From NCBI GenBank assembly GCA_040119125.1, contig JBEDTR010000001.1, positions 248,001 through 312,000 of the forward strand: DNA of 64,000 nucleotides, given 5' to 3'. Positions within the stretch are counted from its first letter, which is position 1. Every line of letters starts with the position of its first letter. Position numbers and translations under genes: made by a program. This document shows, piece after piece, positions 35,054 to 41,804 of the stretch. Origin of the DNA: Pacificitalea sp040119125 (GTDB taxonomy: Bacteria; Pseudomonadota; Alphaproteobacteria; Rhodobacterales; Rhodobacteraceae). The notes below the pieces were generated by a model. It saw nothing but the letters and a program-made list of their open reading frames with translations. It searched no databases and was not told where the DNA came from.

Positions 35054-36640
35054 TTAACTGTGATCACCGCCGGCGCGAACCTTGGACGCGTCGGGCCGGG
35101 TTGGTTGCGCAGGGCGAGGGGCGGTCAGATCGGAGAGGCGGTAACTGATCGCTTCGGCCAGATGAGGGCGCCGCACCTGATCTGAGCCGGCAAGATCCGC
35201 AATCGTCCGCGCCACGCGCAGCACCCGGTGATAGGCTCGCGCCGACAGGCGCAGGCGGTCGGCGGCGCGGCGCATCAATTCGCGCCCTTCGGCATCGAGC
35301 GGGGCGATCTGCTGCAACAGATCGCCTTCTGCATCGGAATTGGTCAGACACCCGCTGTCAGAGTAACTGCGGGCGAATCGCGCGGTCTGTATTTCCCGCG
35401 CTGAGCGCACCCGTGCCGCGATCTCCGCCGATCCTTCGGAAGGCGGCGGCATTTCCAGATCCAGAACGCCGACTGCGGGAATTTCGACGCGGAGATCGAA
35501 GCGGTCAAGCAGCGGGCCGGAAATGCGCCCGAGATAATCGGCACCGCAAAGCGGCACGCGCGCACATGCGCGCGCAGCGTCCGTCATATGCCCACAGCGG
35601 CAGGGATTGGCCGCCGCGATCAACAGAAACCGGCAGGGATAGTCGGTGTGATGCGCGGCGCGGCTGACGGTGATGGTGCCGCTTTCGATGGGCTGCCGCA
35701 GAGTTTCCAGCACGGTTCGGGGGAATTCCGGCAGCTCGTCCAGAAACAACACTCCGTTATGGGCCAGCGACACCTCCCCCGGGCGCGCGCCCTTACCGCC
35801 GCCCACCAGTGCCGGTTTCGACGCGGTGTGATGCGGCGCGCGATAGGGGCGTTCGCGACTGATCTGCCCGCCCGAAAGTTGGCCTGCCACTGACAGGATC
35901 ATCGAGGTTTCCAACGCTTCGGTCGCGGTCAGCGGCGGCAGGATCGATGGCAAGCGTTTGGCGATCATGGATTTTCCCGATCCCGGCGGGCCCACCATCA
36001 TCAGATGATGGCGGCCTGCAGCGGCGATCTCAGCCGCGCGCTTGGCACGGTCTTGGCCTTTTACATCCCGGTAATCGCCGACCACCTGCGGTTGGGCGGC
36101 AGCGGTGCCGGGGCTGGCAGGGGCAAGCGGGCGTTGGCCCAGCAGATGGCGGATCGCGGCGTCGAGCGTCGGTGCGCCATAGACCGGGGTTGCCGCGACC
36201 CACGCGGCTTCGGCGGCGCTGGGCTCCGAACAGATCAGGCCGCGCCCCTGTTCAGCAGCCGTCACGGCGGCGGGCAACGTGCCGGGCACGGCTGCAAGCC
36301 GTCCATTCAGCGACAGCTCTCCCATCGCGATCAGGTCTTCGACGGCATCGCCGGGCAGGTAATCGACCGCTGCGAGCAGCGCCAGCGCGATGGGCAGATC
36401 GAAATGCGCGCCGATTTTCGGAAGATCGGCAGGGGCGAGGTTTACAGTGATGCGCTTTGACGGCAGCGCGACAGACATGGCCGAAAGCGCCGCCCGGATA
36501 CGGTCACGCGCCTCGCTCACAGCTTTGTCCGGCAGGCCGACGATACCGAAATTCGGCATGCCGGCAGTGACGGCGCATTGCACCTCGACCGGCACGGCCT
36601 GAATGCCGTCGAAGCTGACAGTATGGGCACAGGACTGCAT
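35054..36640 (-). CDS. comM: YifB/ComM family Mg-chelatase-like AAA ATPase
   Basis: A 528-residue AAA+ protein. In Vibrio cholerae ComM is a helicase that promotes branch migration during natural transformation; most non-competent bacteria also carry it. It has an N-terminal Lon-like domain (PNFGIVGLPDKAVSEARDRI), Walker A MMVGPPGSGKSMIAKRLP near residue 215, Walker B VLFLDELPEF, and the Mg-chelatase C-terminal domain. The GST gene lies 58 bp upstream on the same strand, so the two may be co-transcribed. Confidence 0.93.
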   Translation of the reverse strand: MQSCAHTVSFDGIQAVPVEVQCAVTAGMPNFGIVGLPDKAVSEARDRIRAALSAMSVALPSKRITVNLAPADLPKIGAHFDLPIALALLAAVDYLPGDAVEDLIAMGELSLNGRLAAVPGTLPAAVTAAEQGRGLICSEPSAAEAAWVAATPVYGAPTLDAAIRHLLGQRPLAPASPGTAAAQPQVVGDYRDVKGQDRAKRAAEIAAAGRHHLMMVGPPGSGKSMIAKRLPSILPPLTATEALETSMILSVAGQLSGGQISRERPYRAPHHTASKPALVGGGKGARPGEVSLAHNGVLFLDELPEFPRTVLETLRQPIESGTITVSRAAHHTDYPCRFLLIAAANPCRCGHMTDAARACARVPLCGADYLGRISGPLLDRFDLRVEIPAVGVLDLEMPPPSEGSAEIAARVRSAREIQTARFARSYSDSGCLTNSDAEGDLLQQIAPLDAEGRELMRRAADRLRLSARAYHRVLRVARTIADLAGSDQVRRPHLAEAISYRLSDLTAPRPAQPTRPDASKVRAGGDHS

Positions 36641-36698
36641 CGTCTTCTCCGCAGGGCCGGTTTGCGGGTCAGTTGAGCGTCAAAGTCCTTCGATCTGG

Positions 36699-37415
36699 TT
36701 AACGCGTGGCGATATCATCGGCGGGCCAAGGGGCTTCGGGCAGCGGCTGCCGATAGGGGCGGGGGGTGACCGGCTCCTCTAGGGCCGTGTTTCGCCAATC
36801 TTGGAACAAGGGGTGGGCGAGGTGGGCCCTGACATAGCGCGCGCCAGGCTCCGAAATCGGCAATCCATACCCGGCAATCCGCGCAGCGACCGGCGCGTAG
36901 AACACATCGGCCACGGTATACGCGCCGAATAACCACGGGCTGCCGGTCTTATCCCTGTCCGTTTCCCCGAACCGTGCACGGGCGGCGGCCCACAGCGTTT
37001 CGATCCGGGCGAGGTCGGCGCGGACGGGATCGGATACCGTAAAACCTGCCCAGCGGTGTTCAAGGTTCATCGGACACTCATCGCGCAGAGCTTTGAAACC
37101 GGAATGCATCTCGGCCACCAGCCAACGGGCCATGGCGCGCGCGGCGGCATCCTTGGGCCAGATCCCGGCATCAGGGTGTCGCTCGGCGAGCGTCTCGGCA
37201 ATGGCGAGCGTATCCTGCACCGGCTGACCCTCCGGGAGGATCAGCACCGGCACCGTGCGGGTCGGCGCGTAACGGGCCAGATCCTGTGCCAGCGTGCCGG
37301 CATAGAGCCCTGCCCGGATTACGCGGTGGGGCAGGTCGAACGCGGCCAAGGTCAGCCAGCCGCGCAGGGACCAGCTGGAATACAGACGATCGCCGATGAT
37401 GAGGTCATATGTCAT
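36699..37415 (-). CDS. Glutathione S-transferase family protein
   Basis: A 238-residue cytosolic GST with an N-terminal thioredoxin-like domain (LIIGDRLYSSWSLRGWLTLA, with Ser residues at the usual active-site position) and the glutathione-binding segment RTVPVLILPEGQPVQDTLAI. A helical C-terminal domain follows. I chose the ATG giving MTYDLIIGD; longer versions extend into the region upstream of rpoH. Substrate unknown. Near gshB, but on the other strand. Confidence 0.88.
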   Translation of the reverse strand: MTYDLIIGDRLYSSWSLRGWLTLAAFDLPHRVIRAGLYAGTLAQDLARYAPTRTVPVLILPEGQPVQDTLAIAETLAERHPDAGIWPKDAAARAMARWLVAEMHSGFKALRDECPMNLEHRWAGFTVSDPVRADLARIETLWAAARARFGETDRDKTGSPWLFGAYTVADVFYAPVAARIAGYGLPISEPGARYVRAHLAHPLFQDWRNTALEEPVTPRPYRQPLPEAPWPADDIATR

Positions 37416-37633
37416 GGGCCTCACAGTTGCCTGTGACAGCCCGCAGGACAAACGACATTCGGTGAGACGGCACATCACGGGTGGTGAATGACGTATCCAG
37501 CAGTTCGCCGCTGGTCCCACGCCAAATGCGAGCTATGTCATTAGACAGTCTGACTGCCAAAGTTTTGGGCGCTCGGCCAATCCAACGTCACAAATTACCC
37601 TGTCATGCGAAATTTTTTTTCGCCCCGCCTCCG

Positions 37634-37689
37634 GGCATCGTTCGCTCACTGGCTGCGAACGGCTTCGGCGTGCTGGAATGCCTTTTTTT
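37634..37689 (+). terminator. Branched terminator-like structure with T7 tail upstream of rpoH
   Basis: An outer GGCAT (37634-37638) pairs with ATGCC (37678-37682), enclosing a 7-bp hairpin CGTTCGC (37639-37645) with GCGAACG (37655-37661); a short GC-TTCG-GC element follows inside. TTTTTTT comes immediately after the outer stem. It could end a small RNA or an attenuated leader transcript; there is no plus-strand gene upstream for it to serve. Confidence 0.5.
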
Positions 37690-37736
37690 CTTAGTCCGGT
37701 GGTAGGGCGATCACCGGATCTGGCAAGGGCGTTTTC

Positions 37737-37760
37737 GCCGAAATCTGGTGCAGATTCGGC
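37737..37760 (+). promoter_or_regulatory. Strong hairpin in the rpoH upstream region
   Basis: GCCGAAATCTG (37737-37747) pairs with CAGATTCGGC (37751-37760) over 10 bp with a single bulged A and a 3-nt loop. A second perfect 7-bp inverted repeat TCCGGTG/CACCGGA lies at 37695-37701 and 37712-37718. Role unknown; a protein-binding site or an RNA leader element are both possible. Confidence 0.5.
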
Positions 37761-37792
37761 CTGTGTCCACCACTGGAAGGCTCAAAACGCGA

Positions 37793-37818
37793 TGAACCCG
37801 ATGCGGGGCTTGCGCGTA
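37793..37818 (+). promoter_or_regulatory. Possible RpoE (ECF11-type) promoter for rpoH
   Basis: TGAACC at 37793-37798, then exactly 18 bp, then TAGT. The RpoE consensus in Rhodobacter sphaeroides is TGATCC-N18-TA, so there is one mismatch. RpoE control of rpoHII is established in R. sphaeroides (singlet-oxygen response); its use here is inferred. Confidence 0.35.
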
Positions 37819-37900
37819 GTTCCCCCGAATACCGCAGACAGGACCGGAACCCGCGACGGGTCGCGAGTTGAACCGGGACGCAGGAACAGGGGAACACCAC

Positions 37901-38779
37901 ATGGCTCTCGACGGCGACTTTGACAAATCCCTGTCCCGGCGGGCGATGCAGGCCGAACTGCTCGACGCCGAAACGGAATTGCAGCTGGCCTTTGCATGGC
38001 GCGATGAGCGCGATGAGGCGGCGCTGCACCGGTTGGTCACCGCCTATATGCGCCTTGCCATCTCGATGGCGGCGAAGTTCAAGCGCTACGGCGCGCCGAT
38101 GAACGACCTTATTCAGGAAGCCTCGCTGGGCCTCATGAAAGCTGCCGATAAATTTGATCCCGATCGCGGCGTGCGGTTTTCGACCTACGCCGTCTGGTGG
38201 ATCAAGGCGTCGATCCAGGACCACGTCATGCGCAACTGGTCGATGGTCCGCACCGGCTCGACCTCCTCGCAGAAGAGTCTCTTTTTCAACATGCGCCGGG
38301 TCCAAGCACGGCTGGAACGCGAAGCGGCGTCCGAGGGGCGCAAGTTGGACGGTCATCAGCTGCGTCACCTGATCTCGACCGAAGTGGGCGTGCCGCTCGC
38401 AGATGTCGAAATGATGGAAGGCCGCCTGTCGGGGTCTGATTTTTCGCTCAACGCCACTCAGTCGAGCGACGAAGAAGGCCGCGAATGGATCGAGACGCTG
38501 GAAGACGATGCCGAACAGGCCGCCGCCCGTGTCGAGCGCAATCATGATCTTGAGACACTGCGCAATTGGCTGGTCTCCGCCATGGGCCGGCTGAACGAGC
38601 GTGAGCGGTTCATCGTGACTGAGCGCAAGCTGCGTGATCAGCCGCGCACGCTGGAAAGCCTCGGCACCGAATTGGGCCTGTCGAAAGAGCGGGTGCGTCA
38701 GCTGGAAGCGGCGGCGTTCACCAAGATGCGCCGCACGCTGGAGACCGAAGCCGTCGAGGTTCAGGAATTCTTTGCCTGA
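37901..38779 (+). CDS. rpoH: RNA polymerase sigma-32-type factor, RpoH group II
   Basis: A 292-residue alternative sigma factor. Region 2 is seen as NDLIQEASLGLMKAADKFDP and STYAVWWIKASIQDHVMRNW, and the RpoH box as QKSLFFNMRR. Region 4 ends with a helix-turn-helix LGLSKERVRQLEAAAFTKMR. The N-terminus MALDGDFDKSLSRRAMQAEL resembles the RpoHII of Rhodobacter, which directs the oxidative/singlet-oxygen response, rather than the RpoHI type. GGAACAGGGG lies before the ATG. It is monocistronic, with a long structured upstream region and a terminator behind it. Confidence 0.92.
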   Translation: MALDGDFDKSLSRRAMQAELLDAETELQLAFAWRDERDEAALHRLVTAYMRLAISMAAKFKRYGAPMNDLIQEASLGLMKAADKFDPDRGVRFSTYAVWWIKASIQDHVMRNWSMVRTGSTSSQKSLFFNMRRVQARLEREAASEGRKLDGHQLRHLISTEVGVPLADVEMMEGRLSGSDFSLNATQSSDEEGREWIETLEDDAEQAAARVERNHDLETLRNWLVSAMGRLNERERFIVTERKLRDQPRTLESLGTELGLSKERVRQLEAAAFTKMRRTLETEAVEVQEFFA

Positions 38780-38801
38780 TCCGCTGGATCGGCTGAGACG
38801 C

Positions 38802-38835
38802 GAAACAGGCCAGCCCCACGGGGTTGGCCTGTTTC
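38802..38835 (+). terminator. Rho-independent terminator after rpoH
   Basis: GAAACAGGCCA-G-CCCC (from 38802) pairs with GGGG-T-TGGCCTGTTTC (ending 38835) around a 2-nt tip, an almost perfect 34-bp inverted repeat 22 bp after the rpoH stop. The A/T-rich ends (GAAAC/GTTTC) make it usable on either strand, though the U run is short. Confidence 0.75.
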
Positions 38836-38937
38836 ATGTTGGGGCTGGGCGCGCCGAAATCATTCGCGCAAGCACTGCCCTTGCCGCGCGCCGGACCTGC
38901 GCATAGGTTTCGCGCGAACCATCCGGGGAGCCGCAAC

Positions 38938-40137
38938 ATGCTGGCGGGCAAGCGCATCCTGTTGATCATCGGCGGCGGCATTGCTGCTTACAAGGCGCTG
39001 GATCTGATCCGCCGTCTGCGCGAGCGCGGCGCGACCGTGAGCCCGGTGCTGACCCGCGCCGCCGAGGAATTCGTAACTCCGCTTTCGGTCGCAGCCTTGG
39101 CAGGGCAGGCGGTGCACCGGCATCTGTTCGATCTGACTGCCGAGGCAGAGATGGGCCATATCGAGCTTAGCCGCTCCGCCGATCTGATCGTTATCGCACC
39201 TGCGACCGCGCATCTGATGGCGCGCATGGCGGGCGGGCAGGCGGATGATCTGGCCACCACATTGCTGCTGGCGACCGATACGCCGGTTCTGATCGCGCCT
39301 GCGATGAACGTGCGCATGTGGGACCACCCCGCGACGCAGCGCAATCTGGCGCAATTGCGCAATGACGGCATCCGCGTTGTCGGCCCGGATGAGGGGCAAA
39401 TGGCCTGTGGTGAATTCGGCCCCGGTCGCCTGGCAGAAGTGCCGGAGATCCTTGCATCGATTGAGACCGCGCTGACACGAGGGCCGCTGGCGGGCAAACA
39501 TGTGATTGTCACCTCCGGCCCAACCCATGAGCCGATTGATCCTGTGCGCTACATCGCCAACCGGTCCTCGGGCGCGCAGGGCACGGCCGTGGCGCGCGGA
39601 CTTGCGGCGCTAGGGGCTCGGGTCAGCTTCGTCACCGGGCCTGCGCAAGTGCCGCCGCCCGAAGGGGTGGAGGTAACCTCGGTGCAGACCGCCCGCGAAA
39701 TGCGCGACGCGGTCATGTCCGCGCTTCCCGCTGATGCGGTGATCTGCGCCGCGGCGGTGGCCGATTGGCATGTGACAAACGCCACCGATGCCAAGATCAA
39801 GAAGGACGCACAGGGCCGCTTGCCGCAGCTCGACTTTGCGGAAAACCCCGACATTCTGGCCGAAATCGCATCACCCGGCCCGACGCGTCCGCAGTTGGTC
39901 GTGGGCTTCGCGGCTGAAACGGATGATGTGCTGACCCATGCCACAGCCAAACGCCTGCGCAAGGGGTGTGATTGGATCGTCGCCAATGACGTCTCGCCCG
40001 CCACCGGGATCATGGGCGGGACCGAAAACGCCGTTGTGCTGATTACCGAAGACGGGGCCGAGGAATGGCCTCGCCTGCCGAAAGCCGAGGTGGGGGATCG
40101 CCTTGCCGCGCGCATAGCGCAGGCTCTGCTGGGCTGA
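38938..40137 (+). CDS. coaBC: Phosphopantothenoylcysteine decarboxylase/phosphopantothenate--cysteine ligase
   Basis: A 399-residue bifunctional coenzyme A biosynthesis enzyme. The N-terminal flavin-dependent CoaC part has KRILLIIGGGIAAYKALDLI, the histidine-containing EMGHIELSRSADL and the PAMNVRMW motif; the C-terminal CoaB part starts at KHVIVTSGPTHEPIDPVRYI. I chose the ATG giving MLAGKRILL. dut follows 58 bp downstream and moeB after that, in one direction. Confidence 0.96.
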   Translation: MLAGKRILLIIGGGIAAYKALDLIRRLRERGATVSPVLTRAAEEFVTPLSVAALAGQAVHRHLFDLTAEAEMGHIELSRSADLIVIAPATAHLMARMAGGQADDLATTLLLATDTPVLIAPAMNVRMWDHPATQRNLAQLRNDGIRVVGPDEGQMACGEFGPGRLAEVPEILASIETALTRGPLAGKHVIVTSGPTHEPIDPVRYIANRSSGAQGTAVARGLAALGARVSFVTGPAQVPPPEGVEVTSVQTAREMRDAVMSALPADAVICAAAVADWHVTNATDAKIKKDAQGRLPQLDFAENPDILAEIASPGPTRPQLVVGFAAETDDVLTHATAKRLRKGCDWIVANDVSPATGIMGGTENAVVLITEDGAEEWPRLPKAEVGDRLAARIAQALLG

Positions 40138-40195
40138 TGCCGCAACCGTTCGCCCCGTGCCGCAACCCCGGTCCCCCTGCCACAGGAGCTACCCT

Positions 40196-40669
40196 ATGAC
40201 CAGCCGACCCGTTTTGAAATTCACTTGGGATCTGGGGGCCGACCGCGATGTGGCCTTGCCGGGTTACGAGACCGAAGGGGCCGCCGGTGCCGATATCCGC
40301 GCCAACCTTGCGCCCGCTGACCGCGCCGCCGGGCTGACCCTCCATCCGATGCAGCGCAGGCTGGTGCCCACCGGGCTGCGGGTGGAGATTCCCGTCGGGT
40401 TCGAAATGCAGCTGCGTCCGCGCTCCGGGCTGGCGTTGAAACACGCGCTGACCTTGCTCAACACGCCCGGCACCATCGATAGCGACTATCGCGGGCCGCT
40501 GGGTGTGATCGTGATCAATCTTGGCGACGCCGCTTACACCATCCAGCATGGCGACCGGATCGCGCAGCTGATCGTGGCGCCGGTGGTGCAGGCCGGGGTG
40601 GAACTGGTCGAAACGCTGGGGGACACCGCGCGCGGCAGCGGGGGCTTTGGCTCCACCGGGGAAAGCTGA
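40196..40669 (+). CDS. dut: Deoxyuridine 5'-triphosphate nucleotidohydrolase
   Basis: A 157-residue trimeric dUTPase that keeps uracil out of DNA and supplies dUMP. The five family motifs are visible, including GAAGADIRANL, LRPRSGLALKH, NTPGTIDSDYRGPLGVIVIN and the C-terminal RGSGGFGSTG. The ATG at 40196 follows CAGGAG; a longer upstream extension lacks conservation. It lies between coaBC and moeB; the coaBC-dut pairing is conserved in many proteobacteria. Confidence 0.96.
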   Translation: MTSRPVLKFTWDLGADRDVALPGYETEGAAGADIRANLAPADRAAGLTLHPMQRRLVPTGLRVEIPVGFEMQLRPRSGLALKHALTLLNTPGTIDSDYRGPLGVIVINLGDAAYTIQHGDRIAQLIVAPVVQAGVELVETLGDTARGSGGFGSTGES

Positions 40670-40675
40670 GCCGCG

Positions 40676-41779
40676 ATGCTGCTGGTTCTCCTTCTTGCTG
40701 CCGGGTTGTGGGGCGTGGGCCGGTTGGCGGGCGTGCCGCGACAGGCGCGCTGGCTGATGATCGGCTTGCTCTACCTTGCGGTGCTGGGGATGCATGTGGT
40801 CCTGCCCGAAGGCAACAGCCTGCGCGCGGCCACCGGGGGATCGGCGGCTCTGTGGCTTCTGCTGGGCGGGGCGGCGGCGCTGGTGCTGGTCTACCGCATG
40901 GGCTTGCGGCAGTTGCGCGCTCGGGCGCGCTCCGGTCCCGACGACATGGCGGAGCCAGACCAAACCCCCCGCAGCGGCCGCTTTTCCGAAACCGAACTGG
41001 ACCGCTACTCGCGCCACATCGTTCTGCGCGAAATCGGTGGCCCCGGACAGACCCGTCTGCGCAATGCGCGGGTGCTTGTGGTGGGTGCAGGCGGGCTGGG
41101 ATCACCGGCGTTGCTCTACCTTGCTGCGGCGGGGGTCGGCACCATTGGCGTGATTGACGACGACGCTGTGGACAATTCCAACCTGCAGCGGCAGGTGATC
41201 CATCGCGACGCGTCCATTGGCATGCCGAAGGTCTTTTCGGCGCAGCAGGCGATGGCGGATCTGAACCCCTTCGTGACCGTGCGCCCCTACCACCGGCGGC
41301 TTGATGACACCGTCGCGCTGGAGCTGGCGCGCGACTATGACGTGATCCTTGATGGCAGCGACAGCACTGACACGCGCTATACCGTCAATGCGGCGGCGGT
41401 TGCGGCGCGGGTGCCGCTGGTATCCGGTGCGCTGTCCCAATGGGAGGGGCAGATATCGGTCTTTGACCCCGCGTTTTCGGGTCCGTGCTACCGCTGTGTG
41501 TTCCCCAATGCCCCTGCGCCCGGTCTGGCTCCCAGTTGCGCCGAAGGCGGGGTGCTAGGTCCGTTGCCCGGCGTGATCGGCGCCATGATGGCGGTGGAAA
41601 CGGTCAAGCTGCTGGCTGGTGCGGGTCAGCCGCTGTTGGGCGAGATGCTGATCTATGATGCCCTATGGGGGGAAACCCGCAAGATCACGGTGAAACGCGA
41701 CCCGGCTTGTCCGGTTTGTGGCGATCGCGGTGCAACGACGGCGCAACAGCCACTGGAAACCGGCGACGGCAAGACATAG
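40676..41779 (+). CDS. moeB: MoeB/ThiF/HesA-family adenylyltransferase with N-terminal membrane helices
   Basis: A 367-residue E1-like enzyme that adenylates the C-terminus of MoaD during molybdopterin synthesis. The ThiF domain starts at about residue 100 (RYSRHIVLREIGGPGQTRLR), with the ATP loop VVGAGGLGSPALLYLAAAGV and IDDDAVDNSNLQRQVIH. Two zinc CxxC pairs (CYRCVF and CPVCGD) are present. Unlike Escherichia coli MoeB, about 80 residues with two or three hydrophobic helices (LLVLLLAAGLWGVGRLAG and WLLLGGAAALVLVY) precede the domain, tethering it to the membrane. It starts six bases after dut. Confidence 0.88.
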   Translation: MLLVLLLAAGLWGVGRLAGVPRQARWLMIGLLYLAVLGMHVVLPEGNSLRAATGGSAALWLLLGGAAALVLVYRMGLRQLRARARSGPDDMAEPDQTPRSGRFSETELDRYSRHIVLREIGGPGQTRLRNARVLVVGAGGLGSPALLYLAAAGVGTIGVIDDDAVDNSNLQRQVIHRDASIGMPKVFSAQQAMADLNPFVTVRPYHRRLDDTVALELARDYDVILDGSDSTDTRYTVNAAAVAARVPLVSGALSQWEGQISVFDPAFSGPCYRCVFPNAPAPGLAPSCAEGGVLGPLPGVIGAMMAVETVKLLAGAGQPLLGEMLIYDALWGETRKITVKRDPACPVCGDRGATTAQQPLETGDGKT

Positions 41780-41804
41780 CTCTGATCCGATAAAGGAGTG
41801 CCGC

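Larger units (their letters stand above)
37416..37900. other. 485-bp non-coding region between GST and rpoH
   Basis: Divergent intergenic region without a convincing gene. It holds a terminator-like structure ending in T7 (37634-37689), two further hairpins (37695-37718 and 37737-37760), a smaller one just before the rpoH ribosome site (CGCGA near 37852 with TCGCG near 37861), and a possible RpoE-type promoter (37793-37818). It must also contain the GST promoter. Confidence 0.7.

Noticed and set aside
37481..37705. 74-residue plus-strand open frame upstream of rpoH
   Set aside because: It runs through the terminator-like hairpin and the poly-T, has no ribosome site and a low-quality composition; treated as non-coding.
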